This document shows, piece by piece, positions 47,029-57,741 of a stretch of DNA of 64,000 nt (positions within the stretch are counted from its first letter, which is position 1; each line of letters opens with the position of its first letter). A program made the position numbers and the translations under genes. The notes under the pieces are model-generated. The model had not been told where the DNA came from and did not search any database. It was given only the letters and a program-made list of their open reading frames with translations. The stretch spans positions 6,098,915-6,162,914 of the forward strand of contig NW_022098037.1 in assembly GCF_002288925.2 (NCBI RefSeq), read 5' to 3'. This stretch comes from Delphinapterus leucas. Lineage: Eukaryota > Chordata > Mammalia > Artiodactyla > Monodontidae.

Positions 47029-47066
47029 TAGCATTACTTTTTTTTTTTTTTTTTAGCATTACTTTT
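47029..47066. repeat. Poly(T) tract flanked by 13-bp direct repeats
   Basis: 'tagcattactttt' occurs at 47029-47041 and 47054-47066 with only T between. This looks like a retroposed poly(A) tail without a body. Confidence 0.85.
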
Positions 47067-47089
47067 AAACTAAATTCTACTCAATGTTC

Positions 47090-47415
47090 CAGATATGGAC
47101 TGAATGTTTGTGTCCCCCAAAATATACACGTTGAAATCTAATCCCCAAGGCGATGGTATTAGGAGGTGGGACCTTTGGGAGGTGATTAGGTCATGATGCC
47201 CCAGTGAAGGGGATTTGTGCCCTTCAGAGATCTAGCTCACCATCTTTCCACCAGGTGGGGATACAGTGAGAAGTCTACAACCGGCAAGGTGGGCCCTCAC
47301 TGGAACTTGGTCATGCTAGCATCCTGATCTCAGATTTCCAGCCTCTGGAGATAAATTTCAGTTGTTTGTAAGCCACCCAGTCTATGGTAGTTTGTTATAG
47401 CAGCCCTGGACTAAG
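47090..47415 (+). mobile_element. MLT1-type solitary LTR (ERVL-MaLR), plus orientation
   Basis: 'tggactgaatgtttgtgtcc', 'acgttgaaatctaatcccca', 'gggacctttgggaggtgatt', 'gatctcagatttccagcctc', 'taagccacccagtctatggt' and 'ttatagcagccctggactaa'. Diverged, non-coding. Confidence 0.9.
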
Positions 47416-48079
47416 CCAGGCTGTATTAACATTTCACGTTTATTTATCAGTAACATGTGCATATTTGTTTTCTAAACCCTCTCAGCCTAGCTATCTAAAG
47501 ATACTGATTTTTCTAGCGTGTGCCTTTTACTGTATTTTCTTTTCAGCATTTGGAGGTTTTGTGTTGTTTTCATTGATCTGAAATCTTGAGAGAGTCCTTT
47601 AGGCAGAGAGAGACTGAGATTGATTTCAGTAGGATTAATGTTCTTTTAGCGCCCCCATGACTTACAGCCGTCTCGGAGCGCTTGTTGTATAACAGACACG
47701 TATTCTGCATTAGTCTCCTCAATGTGCAGGTTGCTGGTATTGATCCATAGAGTCAGGGGAAACAGATCTTTCCTGGAAAGTTTTAAACTGAGATGAAAGT
47801 GAAACAAGCTGCATAGCCTGAGATTTGTGCTTCTTGATGACGTGGCTCCTTTTAGGTAGCACATAACTTAGTGACTCCAGTTTTAAGGCACAAAGGGAGT
47901 GCCTAGTCATGTGGGAAAAGTGTACCTTTGGGTGTCTGGAGATCCAGTGGTTAGTTAGCTGTGTTCTCTTAGTATTTGTGGAACCAACTTTGGATAATCC
48001 CTTAGAACTCTTTTATTGCCATTTATCCATCTGTAAGTAGTTCTTTAACGTTTATCAACTTATTCATTTAACAAATGTG

Positions 48080-48117
48080 AGAGGTCCGCGTACCGCAAAA
48101 AAAATGAAATAAAAAAG
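48080..48117 (+). mobile_element. CHR-type SINE, 3'-terminal fragment only
   Basis: 'gtgagaggtccgcgtaccgc' followed by an A-rich tail is the last 20-odd bases of the young SINE. The rest is absent, so it is strongly 5'-truncated. Confidence 0.82.
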
Positions 48118-48399
48118 ACCTGGAAGTGGGCTTGGCGCTTTGGGGGCGGGCTCCGGTGGGCACATGCCCTTGGCCTTGCCGACAGCTCACCTCATGAGGA
48201 GCAGGCAGCTGGGGGAGGCCCACTTCTGAGCCCTGTGAGGTCCTGGGCCTGGGCAAGGTACTTCTTACCTCTAAGAGTGGCACTAAGGAGGGGATCGAAG
48301 TTAAACCTGTGGCCTTTGGGAAGAGTGCTTTATTCAAATGACGGCTGATTCAGGACCATGTCTTAGAAGTGTCTTTATCCTTGGGGGTACGCCCCATTC

Positions 48400-49190
48400 T
48401 TCTCATTTCCCACTTTGCTCACAGCACCCACACCATCAGTTTTGTGTTTCCCACTCCTGACTTAATGCTATCACCACTGCACGATGATCACCTTCCTCAC
48501 CGTCCGCCATCACCACCAAATCCTTTTGATCCTAGTTCCTCCTTTCTGACCTCACTGCTACTGCCTTGGTTGAACTGGCCACCACCTCTTGGGTGAACAG
48601 TTATAAGTCTCCTCGCTCCCTCTGTCTCTCCCCACTCCCCGGTCTGCTCACCACACTCATGTCACAGGTCATTGGCCAGGCTCTGGTCACCAGCCCATAC
48701 AGCAATTTGAACAATTCCCTTCCTCCGGAATCCACAGTCCACAGATTGGCTAGCAGAGCCTGGGCCGGATTCCTCCCTTTCCTCAGCTCCTTAGACAGGC
48801 ACCCTCGGCAGGGAATTCCATGCACTGCCCCACGTGGCAGCATTGCTTCCTTGCTCAAGAGCTTTCAAAGATTCCCTACGTCCTTTGAGATCAAGTTCAA
48901 ACTCCTTCGCATGGCACCTAAAGCAGCTTCCCCAGCTTCTCCCCTCCCACCTAGCCTCCCGGGCTGGACAGGCTGGATGATCCTACGACATGGCAGCGGG
49001 GGTTACCCGAATGCCTCGTGACCGATGCTCCCTCTTCCTGAGGTGGGCTCTCATTCTGCTCATTGCCTGGTGAAAGCCTTTTCTTCCCCCAGGAGCTAGT
49101 CCAGATACCGCTGTCTTTACAAGACCTCTTATGTCTCATGCAGACGGCATTAGAATTCTGGGCCCATTAGCCTTTGTAAATGTTGTGATG
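48400..49190 (+). repeat. L2, plus orientation
   Basis: 'ctctggtcaccagcccatac', 'gagctttcaaagattcccta', 'gagatcaagttcaaactcct', 'tcgcatggcacctaaagcag' and 'tcattgcctggtgaaagcc'. Confidence 0.7.
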
Positions 49191-49627
49191 ATGGCACTGA
49201 TTATATACAATTATTTGTTTCCATCCATGTCTGTGTGTGGCACAAAGCTCAACGCAGCAGCCAAAAGTAATTAGAAGGCAGCTCCAGCCTTTACTTGAGT
49301 TTCTCAAAGGACACGAAGAGAAGCCAAGTACGTGGTCCTCAGAAACTACTACTCATTCTCCTTCCTTCATACCGTCCTGTACTCAGGTGTTGCCCTTTTT
49401 CTCCCCCGACAAACCCATTCCTCCTTCACCCCAGCCTGCACAGTTTTTCTTTCGTCTTCCTTTATTGTTCCTCTCCTCCTCACAAGCCTCACTGCTCTCT
49501 CCCATCGCTTTCTTATGAGGACTGACATAGCTTCTCCACCAGGGGAAAAAAAAAAATCCATCCTTTTCAGGAGAGGGTAAATTAGACCGTAAATTACAGG
49601 ATTGTCTTTGTTGGGTTAGAGACTGTG

Positions 49628-49790
49628 CCAGTCAGATTATGGTACATTCTGCTGCAGTAACAAACAACCCTCAAATCTCAGCGTCTGGCTTATTTCTTGC
49701 TCACCTAACACATTAGCTGTGGGCCAACTGGGGCTCTTCTTCACAGGTCTCCTTTCTTATGAGATCTTGCCTGAAGAAGCGACCTGTGCC
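49628..49790 (-). mobile_element. Ancient interspersed repeat fragment (LTR-like)
   Basis: 'ccagtcagattatggtacat', 'tctgctgcagtaacaaacaa', 'ccctcaaatctcagcgtctg' and 'gtgggccaactggggctctt', the same general element as at 37650 and 5089. Confidence 0.55.
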
Positions 49791-49806
49791 TAAGGCACGC
49801 ATTCTC

Positions 49807-50204
49807 TCTCTCTCTTTTTAATTGAAGTAGAGTTGACTTACAATGTTATGTTAATTTCTGCTGTACAGCAAAGTGACTCAGTTATACATACATATACATT
49901 CTTTTTTATATTCTCTTCCATTATGGTTTTTCTCAGGATATTGAATATAGTTCTCCATACTATATAGTAGGACTTTGTTGTTTATCCATTCTACAATATA
50001 TATATAATAGTTTGCATCTACTAATCCCAAACTCCCAGCCCATCCCTCCCCCCCCCCCTTGGCAACCACAAGTCTGTTCTCCATGTTTGTGAGTCTGTTT
50101 CTGTTTCGTAGATAGGTTCATTTGTGTCATGTTTTAGATTCCACGTATAAGTGATATCGTATGGAATTTGTCTTGCTCTTTCTGACTTAACTTCACTTGG
50201 TAGG
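49807..50204 (-). mobile_element. L1 3' end, 5'-truncated, with target-site duplication
   Basis: 'aattgaagtagagttgactt', 'gctgtacagcaaagtgactc', 'ggcaaccacaagtctgttct' and 'ctgacttaacttcacttggt'. A 16-bp duplication with one mismatch lies at 49791-49806 (taaggcacgcattctc) and 50205-50220 (taaggcatgcattctc). Confidence 0.93.
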
Positions 50205-50430
50205 TAAGGCATGCATTCTCATGGCAGAAAAAAAAGGTAATTGTCGAGCCACACGATGGCTCTTAAAATTTCTGCTCATATTTCATCTGCCAAACAAGTC
50301 TCACAGCCAAGCGTGGTAATAGGGAGAGGAATTATACTTCTCCCCAGGGAAGGGGGCTGTAGGCCCTTGATAATGGGTAGGGATATATAATCCTCACAAA
50401 GAGCAACCTTTTTTTTCCAATTAGGAAAAA

Positions 50431-50511
50431 TAATGCAATTTACCTAGGAATAATAATAATAATGCAATTTACCTAGGAATAATAATAATAATGCAATTTA
50501 CCTAGGAATAA
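50431..50511. repeat. 29-bp tandem array ending at an assembly gap
   Basis: Units start at 50431, 50460 and 50489 and read 'taatgcaatttacctaggaa' plus 'taataataa'. The third copy is cut after 23 bases by Ns. The true copy number is unknown. Confidence 0.95.
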
Positions 50512-50521
50512 NNNNNNNNNN
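50512..50521. other. Assembly gap (10 N)
   Basis: Ten Ns. The round number suggests a placeholder; the missing length may be different. Confidence 0.98.
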
Positions 50522-50771
50522 CCCACGTTAGTATTTTTTTTTGTCCCATCCCATTTATATAACACAGTAGTCTGTGAGCTCTTTCAGGGCTCAGATGATG
50601 TCTTATGCTGTTTTGTTTTGTTTTGTTTTAGAAACCTTTTAGTTTTTTAGGAGAGGAAGTTTCCATGAAAGTTAGCAAAGATTTGGGCAGAAGAGAGAGA
50701 AACTCTGGGGGACAGAAATCAGACATGGGATTGGAAGTTTTCAAAATTCAACTTCATAGACCATCTTTTTT

Positions 50772-50955
50772 TTTTCTCTTTTTTTTATTGAAGTATAGTT
50801 GATTTACAGTATTATATTTCATGTGTGCAGAATAGTGATCCAGTATTTTGCAGGTTATACTTCATTAAAAGTTATTCCAAGATCATGGCTGTAATTCCCA
50901 GTGCTATCCAGTGGTACATCCTTGTTGTTTATCGATTTTATGCCTAGTATACCAT
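50772..50955 (-). mobile_element. L1 3' end fragment, older
   Basis: 'ttattgaagtatagttgatt', 'tacagtattatatttcatgt', 'gtgcagaatagtgatccagt' and 'catccttgttgtttatcgat'. Contains small deletions relative to the other copies. Confidence 0.82.
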
Positions 50956-51733
50956 GGTGGTATTTCTTTCAGATTAACAAACAGGACAGGTAGATGTCTG
51001 CTTATGTGGTATGTGATTTCTAAGAGAAGGAGTCAGCCTCTTCCCCTGCCCTGTTTCTTTGTCTACCGTCCTGTATCACTCAGGCTCCATTCAGGAAAAC
51101 TGAAACTCAGCAGTTATTTTAACAGAGGTTAAGGCGGGGAATTGATTAGGTGGATATCAGAGAACTAACATATCACCCAGGGAGCACTGAGGCCACACAG
51201 AAAATAACTTCAGGAAGTGAAGCAGCTACTGCTCCAAGGGCCAGAGGAACAGAAGGAAGAGGGTGAGGTTTTCGGAACCTTTAGAAGCTCAGAGGAGGAG
51301 CCCTGGAGCTGAGCCCTATACTTCTGAGGAGATGTTGCCCTGGCTAGTACCTCTGGGGTATGGGACAATGCAGTGAGTCTAGTTTGGGGTATTTTTTAAA
51401 AGATGAAAACTGGGACCATTTGCCACGATGAGGTTGAAGAATCACTGCTGGGGTGACATCGACAAGGAGAACAGGCAAACAGGAAAGACCGAGTCCCCTT
51501 GCCTCCATTTTTTTCCCCTTCCAGTGCCCCCTACTGGCAGAACATATCAGAGAGCCAGATGCAAAGTAGAATTGTCGTTGGCAGGGTCCCTGCTCCAGCG
51601 CATACAGAATATAGAAGAGGGAAGCTAAGAGATAACTTAGTAAGCAGTACACTCCCTAATCCCTGGAATTTTACAGTATGAACTTTAATCCTTTGGCTAA
51701 AGTCATCCGCAGTTAAAATAAAAAATGTCCCTG
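50956..51733. other. Unassigned intronic sequence
   Basis: Possibly an old repeat at 51060-51340 ('ccattcaggaaaactgaaac'); I cannot name it. No exon seen. Confidence 0.4.
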
Positions 51734-51750
51734 GGAAAAGTGAAATTTTT

Positions 51751-51947
51751 TTTTTGCGGTACTCGGGCCTCTCACTGTTGTGGCCTCTCCCGTTGCGGAG
51801 CACAGGCTCCGGACGCGCAGGCTCAGCGGCCATGGCTCACGGGCCCAGCCGCTCCGCGGCACGCAGGATCTTCCCGGACCGGGGCATGAACCCGCGTCCC
51901 CTGCATCGGCAGGCGGACTCTCAACCGCTGCGCCACCAGGGAAGCCC
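51751..51947 (-). mobile_element. Young cetacean CHR-type SINE, full length
   Basis: 'tttgcggtactcgggcctct', GC-rich core and 'cgccaccagggaagccc'. A perfect 17-bp duplication (ggaaaagtgaaattttt) lies at 51734-51750 and 51948-51964. Confidence 0.96.
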
Positions 51948-51964
51948 GGAAAAGTGAAATTTTT

Positions 51965-52593
51965 AATGTTATTTTTCCTTTATATCCCATTATGAATAAG
52001 TTTATCAGATCTTTTCTAGAGAGTTAAAAACAAGGGGAGGAAGGAAGAGCCCTAGAGGGAGTACTGTTGCTGTAGCAGGAAAAGATAGAGGTTGCCACTA
52101 AGATGGTAGAGGGGGGAAAAATGGTCAAAAAAGAAAAAAAAAAGACAGGGATTAAGGAAGGTAAATTTTTACCAAATTCCAAATTTTGTAGATGCTTGAC
52201 GTAATTTCTAGGTCTTTGCTGATCACAACAACCAAAATAAACTGCAGGAAAGTAGACAGATCTGTTCCTTTGGTCAGCACTCGGACCTACTCAGCTCCAG
52301 TAAGGGAATATAAAAACAAGATCTGTGACCAAGACCAGACTAAGACAATAGCCATGGATGAGCCACTGAATGATTAATTTACACAGTGACAATTACTTAG
52401 GTAATTCAGGAGAAACCTTACTATTGACTGAATGACAGCACCCTAATTAGTAGAAAGCTAAGGCCTGGGTTATCCTAAATTGGATTTTTCTGGTCTGAGG
52501 ATTAATTAGGAAATCACTTATGTTTCCAAACTTGGTGTACAGATTTTTTAAAAAATGATTTCCTCTTCATTCTGGCTCACTTGAGTGGCAGAT
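51965..52593. other. Unassigned intronic sequence
   Basis: Nothing recognised other than short A-runs near 52120-52143. Confidence 0.4.
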
Positions 52594-52606
52594 AAAAGTG
52601 ATCTCT

Positions 52607-52813
52607 GGGGCTTCCCTGGTGGCACAGTGGTTGAGAGTCCGCCTGCCGATGCAGGGGACACGGGTTCGTGCCCCGGTCCGGGAGGATCCCGCGTGCCTCG
52701 GAGCGGCTGGGCCCGTGAGCCATGGCCTCTGAGCCTGCGTGTCTGGAGCCTGTGCTCCGCAACGGGAGAGGCCACAACAGTGAGAGGCCCGCATACCGAA
52801 AAAAAAAAGAAAA
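52607..52813 (+). mobile_element. Young cetacean CHR-type SINE, full length
   Basis: 'ggggcttccctggtggcaca', 'gatgcaggggacacgggttc', 'tgtgctccgcaacgggagag' and 'gaggcccgcataccgaaaaa'. A perfect 13-bp duplication (aaaagtgatctct) lies at 52594-52606 and 52814-52826. Confidence 0.96.
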
Positions 52814-52984
52814 AAAAGTGATCTCTAATAAATTTAAATATTGCAGTGCTTTCATGTTTCCATTCTGAATATCCATTTCAATTCAGTCAGCGGCAAGAAC
52901 CATTTCTCTGACAGGCACTGTGTAGGGCTGTACAAAGATGAATGAATCACAGTTTTTATCCTTAAGGGTTAACGGTTGAGCCCA

Positions 52985-53165
52985 CAGAGGCTCTGGAGTT
53001 TTTGGGTCCTGGACCCCAATCCCAGCTCTGCAACTCACAAGCGGTATGATTCTGAGCTTCAATTTCTTTACTCATAAATTGGGAATAATAATAATACCCA
53101 TGTAATATTGTAAAAAGTAGCAACACAGTATTTAAGTACATATGATAAATGTTCAATAAATTTGT
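52985..53165 (+). repeat. MIR SINE, plus orientation
   Basis: 'gctctggagtttttgggtcc', 'ccaatcccagctctgcaact', 'tctgagcttcaatttcttta', 'aaattgggaataataataat' and 'gataaatgttcaataaattt'. Confidence 0.88.
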
Positions 53166-53839
53166 TATTGTTAATAATATATGTACCTGATATATAAATA
53201 GATAATTTCGATATATGTGAACTTTCTCACTAAAGATGGAGGTACTTTAGGATTGGCCTGAATTGTTACTAATTCCAGGATATCACTTTTCTCTCTCTTC
53301 TTCTTCCCTCCATCCTTTGCTCCTCCTGCCACCTCCTCTTCCTCCAGAATTATCCAGATAACTGTCCATCTCCCTAGTTCGCTTGGTTCTGTGTATACCT
53401 AGCCAACATCAGAGATACTGTTCGGCCTACCATGTCTTAACAATAGGCCAAGTGAATGCATATTCTCGTGTTAGGTGACTGACATTTTAAAAATATTTGA
53501 TTCAAGCAATGATTCTCCAACCTTTTTTTACCATGACACACGGGAATGGTTACTTATGCAACACACTCCTTTGCGCTTTACTGTTCCTCTAAACAGTACA
53601 TTGGTTTTAAAAAATAATTAGAATGGATTTGAGGTACCTTTATAATAACATCAATTTACTCCCATATATTCCATTCCCAAATTTAGGCACTTTAACTGTT
53701 ACTAGTGTCAAATTAATTATGACACACCTCACCACTAATCATGTCCTGATGTGACATGTGGATGAGACTCCCAAGTTTGTCTGTTGCTTCTTTCTTAAAA
53801 CCTGTCCAAATGAACATACCAGAAATTCCACTCTTAGAT

Positions 53840-54130
53840 ATGTTCTTCTTTGAGAAACACTTGCTCATGTGCATTTTGCAGCATTGTTTATAATAATGAA
53901 ACATTAGAAATAGCCTACATATCCACCAGCAGGAAAGTGAACCAACAAACTGTAGTGTCCTCATACAACAGGCTTCTAAGCAGCAGGAAATATGATTGGA
54001 CTAGAGCTCCTTTTATCAACATGAATGAAGCTCACATGGTTGCACAAGGAAAGTAAGTTGCAGAAGAATGAGTAGAGCATGATACCATTTCTGTAAAGTT
54101 TTTAAACGTACAATCTAATGCTGTATTTTT
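53840..54130 (+). mobile_element. Old L1-type 3' UTR fragment, plus orientation
   Basis: 'tttgcagcattgtttataat', 'gaaatagcctacatatccac', 'tagtgtcctcatacaacagg', 'aacatgaatgaagctcacat' and 'gagcatgataccatttctgt', in the order seen in L1ME-type tails. Confidence 0.75.
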
Positions 54131-54289
54131 AGGAATACAGCATTTTTGTGTATCTGAAAATATTTTATTAAAATAAAGACTTTTAATACTTGATTTCAAA
54201 ATAGCAGGTACTTACTTATCAGGGCGTGTTAGAACTTTGAGGATCAGTAATCTTTATAAAAAGTGTCAAAGAGAGAGCTAATAATATCA

Positions 54290-54505
54290 TAAACCTACCA
54301 TTTATGAGCACAGTGTGTACATGAGTACACTGCAGGCAACACCTCCTAACCTTCAAACCTCTCTCTGAAGTGGGTATTATTGTTGACCCATTTGAAAGAT
54401 CAGGATACTGAGGCTTAGAGAAGTTACTTTTTAATAAAAATTCAAATAGTTAGTACTTGGCAGAACCAAGACTCTAACCCAGGTTTGTTTTACCTTGAAC
54501 CAATA
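54290..54505 (-). repeat. MIR SINE, minus orientation
   Basis: 'catttatgagcacagtgtgt', 'ttgaaagatcaggatactga', 'ggcttagagaagttactttt' and 'ggcagaaccaagactctaac'. Confidence 0.8.
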
Positions 54506-55274
54506 AAGTAGCTGCTATTAGAAGAGCTCTTGGGTTCATAAAAAGTATTCTATGTATCCATGAGGCAGCTTCTTCCTTCTGAATTGTGAGAAAATAAATT
54601 TTTATTGTTTAACCTACCCAATCCATTGCACTTTGTTATGGCAGCTGTAGCAAACAAATACACCTAGTTGTTATACTTCATTTGTAATGATAGTTTGACT
54701 AGGTATAGAAATCCTTTTCCCTTAGAATTTTTAAAGTCTTGATCCTTTGATTCTAAAACTCAATATTGCCGCTGAGAACTTTAAAAACATTCCAGTTCCT
54801 AATTCCCTCTATGTAACTTGTTTTCTCCTCTATGGAAGCTTGTATGATCATTTCTTTGTCCCCCGTGTTCTGAAATATCATAGTTATGTATCTTGATGTG
54901 GCTCTGTGGTCATCTATTGTACTGGTCCCTTTCAACTTGACTGCTCTTATCTTTCAGTTCACAGAAATTTTCTTGAATAATTCTTGAATTTTGTGGATGA
55001 GTTGTTCTTCTCCTTCTAGAATTCTTATTTTTCAGATATTGGACTTCCTGAGCTGAGACTCTCACATCCTTATCTTTCCTCTCCATTTGTTATGTATAGC
55101 TTTTTGCCCTGGGAGATTTCTACAACTTATTTTCAAATTCTTCTATTGAGATTTAATTTCTGCTCTCATTTTGTTTTAGTTTCAAAGGACTATGTTATTC
55201 TCATAAGGTTCTAGCTTTTTAAGATCATATTTTGAGCTTTTTCCACAATTGCATTATCTTCTTAACTCTCTGAA
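54506..55274. other. Unassigned AT-rich sequence, left flank of the large L1
   Basis: A T-rich stretch without a named family. Its style ('gattctaaaactcaatattg', 'ttcttgaattttgtggatga') continues beyond the L1 at 57742, so both flanks may be one old element. Confidence 0.45.
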
Positions 55275-55292
55275 CATAATGATTTTTTAAAT

Positions 55293-57723
55293 TGAGGTAT
55301 AATTGACATGTAACACAGAGGTTTCAGGTGTACAGTATAATGATTAGTTGTATATACTGCAAAAGGATCACCACAATAAGTCTAGTGAACATCCGTCACC
55401 ATACATAGTTACCAATTTTTTTTCTTGTGATAACTTTTAAGATTTACCCTTGGCAACTTTCAAATATGCAATACAGTATTATTAACTAAAGACATCATGC
55501 TGTACATTACTTCCCCATAACTTATTTATTTTATAGGTGCAAGTTTGTACCCTTTGATCCCCTTCACCAACTTTGTCCGCCCCCCACCGTCAGTAACCAC
55601 CAGTTTGTTCATTTGTTCTCCGAATCTAGGAGCTTGTTTTCTTTTTTAGATTCCACATATAAGCAAGATCATAGGTTATTGGTCTGTCTTCCTCTGACTT
55701 ACTTCACTTAGCATAATACCCTTGGTGTTCATCCATGTCATTACATGGCAAGATTTCCTTCTTTTTTATGTCTGAGTTATATATATGTACAACACCACAT
55801 TTTCTTTATTATTCATTTATTGATGGACACAGGTTGCTTCCATAGCTTGGCTATTATAAATAATACTGTAATAAATATGGGGGCACATATATCTTTTCAA
55901 GTTAGTATTTTCATTTCCTTCAGATAAATACCCAGAAGTGGAATTGCTGCATCATATGGTATATGGTAGTTCTATTTTTAATTTTTTGAGGAACGTCTGT
56001 GCTGTTTTCAATAGGGGCTGTACCAGTTTAAAATCCCACCAGCAGTGCAAAAGGACTCCCTTTTTTCCACATCCTCACCAACGCTTGTTTCTTGTCTTTT
56101 TGTTAATAGCCATTCGATAGGTCTGAGATGGTATCTCATTGTGGTTTTGATTTTATTTTCTCTGATGATTAGTGATGTTGAGCATCTTTTCATGTTGGCC
56201 ATCTGTATGTCTTCTTTAGAAAAATGTCTATTCAGATCCTCTGCCCATTTTTTTATATCAGATTGGTTTTTTTTTTTGCTATTGAGTTGTATGAGTTCTT
56301 TATATATTTCAGATATTAACCCCTTATCAGGTATATGATTTACAGATATTTTCTCCCATTTCATAGGTTTCCTTTTCATTTTGTTGATGGCTTCCTTCTC
56401 TGTGCAGAAGCTTTTTAGTTTGATGTAGTACCGCTTGTTTAGTTTTGTTTTTGTTGCCTTTGCTTTTGGTGTCAAATCCAAATAAATCATCACCAAAACC
56501 AATGTCAGGGAGCTTACTGTTTATATTTTCTTCTAGGAGTTTTATGGTCTCAGGTCTTACATTCAAGTCTTTAATCCATTTTGAGTTAATTTTTGTGTAT
56601 AGTGTAAGATAGTGGTCCAGTTTCATACTTTTGCATGTGACTCTCCAGTTTTCCCAACACCATTTATGGAAGAGGCTGTCCTTTCCCCCATTGTATGTTG
56701 TTGGCTCCTTTGTCATAAATTAATTGACCATATGTGTGTGGGTTTATTTGTGGGCTCTCAGTTCTGTCCCGTTGATCTTTGTGTCCGCTTTTATGCCAGT
56801 ACCATATTGTTTTGATTACTGCAGCTTTGTAATATAGTTTGAAATCAAGGCATGTGATACCTCCAGCTTTGTTTTTTCTCAAGATTGCTTTGGCTATTCA
56901 GGGTCTTTTGTAATTCCATACAAATTTTAAGCTTTTTTTTTTCTATCTCTGTGAAAAATGCCATTGGAATTTTGAGAGGGACTACATTGAATCTATAGAT
57001 TGCTTTAGGTAGTATGGACATTTTAACAATATTAATTTTTCCAGCTTATGAGCATGGAATATCTTTCCATTTGTGTCTTTTCAATTTCTTTCATCAATGT
57101 CTTACAGTTTTCAGTGTACAGGTCTTTCACGTCCTTGGTTAAATATATTTCTAGGTATTTTATTCTCTTTGATGCAATTGTAAATGAGATTTTTAAATTT
57201 CTCTTTCTGAGAGTTCATTATTAGTGTATAGAAATGCAACAAATTTTTGTATGTTGATTTTGTATCCTATAACTTTACTGCATTTGTTAGTTTTACAGTT
57301 TTTTAGTGGAGAATTTAAGGTTTTCTATAAATAATATCATGTCATCTGCACATAGTGACAGTTTTACTTCTTCCTTTCCAGTTTAAATGCCTTTTATTTC
57401 TTTTTCTTGCCTAATTGCTCTGCCTAGGACTTCTAATACTATGGAGTTTGGGGGGGAAGGAGGAGGTTGTCTTTTTTCCTCCCATTTTTATTGAGATGTA
57501 ATTGACATACAACACTGTATAAGGTTAAGGTGTACAGCATAATGATATGACTTACATACATCATGACATGATTATCACAATATGTTTAGTGAACATCCAA
57601 TAATATGTGAATAAAAGTTACAACAGTTGGCCTCTTGTCTTGCTCCTGATATTAGAAGAAAAACTTTCAGCTTTTCATCATTGAGTGTGATGTCAGTTGT
57701 GGGCTTGTCATATATGGCCTATT
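55293..57723 (-). mobile_element. L1 retrotransposon, 5'-truncated: end of ORF2 plus 3' UTR
   Basis: The minus strand holds the C-terminal third of L1 ORF2 followed by a 3' UTR. Open pieces at 56664-56882, 56327-56716 and 56008-56502 lie in successive frames and carry L1 ORF2 text such as [20 protein letters not shown]. Frameshifts separate them, so the copy is dead. A perfect 18-bp duplication (cataatgattttttaaat) lies at 55275-55292 and 57724-57741. The duplication contains an A-rich target on the minus strand of the TTTAAA type, as expected for L1 endonuclease. A second L1 tail interrupts it near 57485-57620. Confidence 0.95.
57485..57620 (-). mobile_element. L1 3' tail nested inside the larger L1
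   Basis: 'tttttattgagatgtaattg', 'acatacaacactgtataagg', 'gtgtacagcataatgatatg' is a fresh L1 3' UTR start. It sits between outer ORF2 segments 'aggacttctaatactatg' (to 57449) and 'cttgtcttgctcctgatatt' (from about 57631). Exact ends unclear. Confidence 0.82.
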
Positions 57724-57741
57724 CATAATGATTTTTTAAAT

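Noticed and set aside
56008..56882. Reverse-transcriptase-related open frames
   Set aside because: They are consecutive frames of one L1 ORF2 end with frameshifts; a dead retrotransposon, not a gene.
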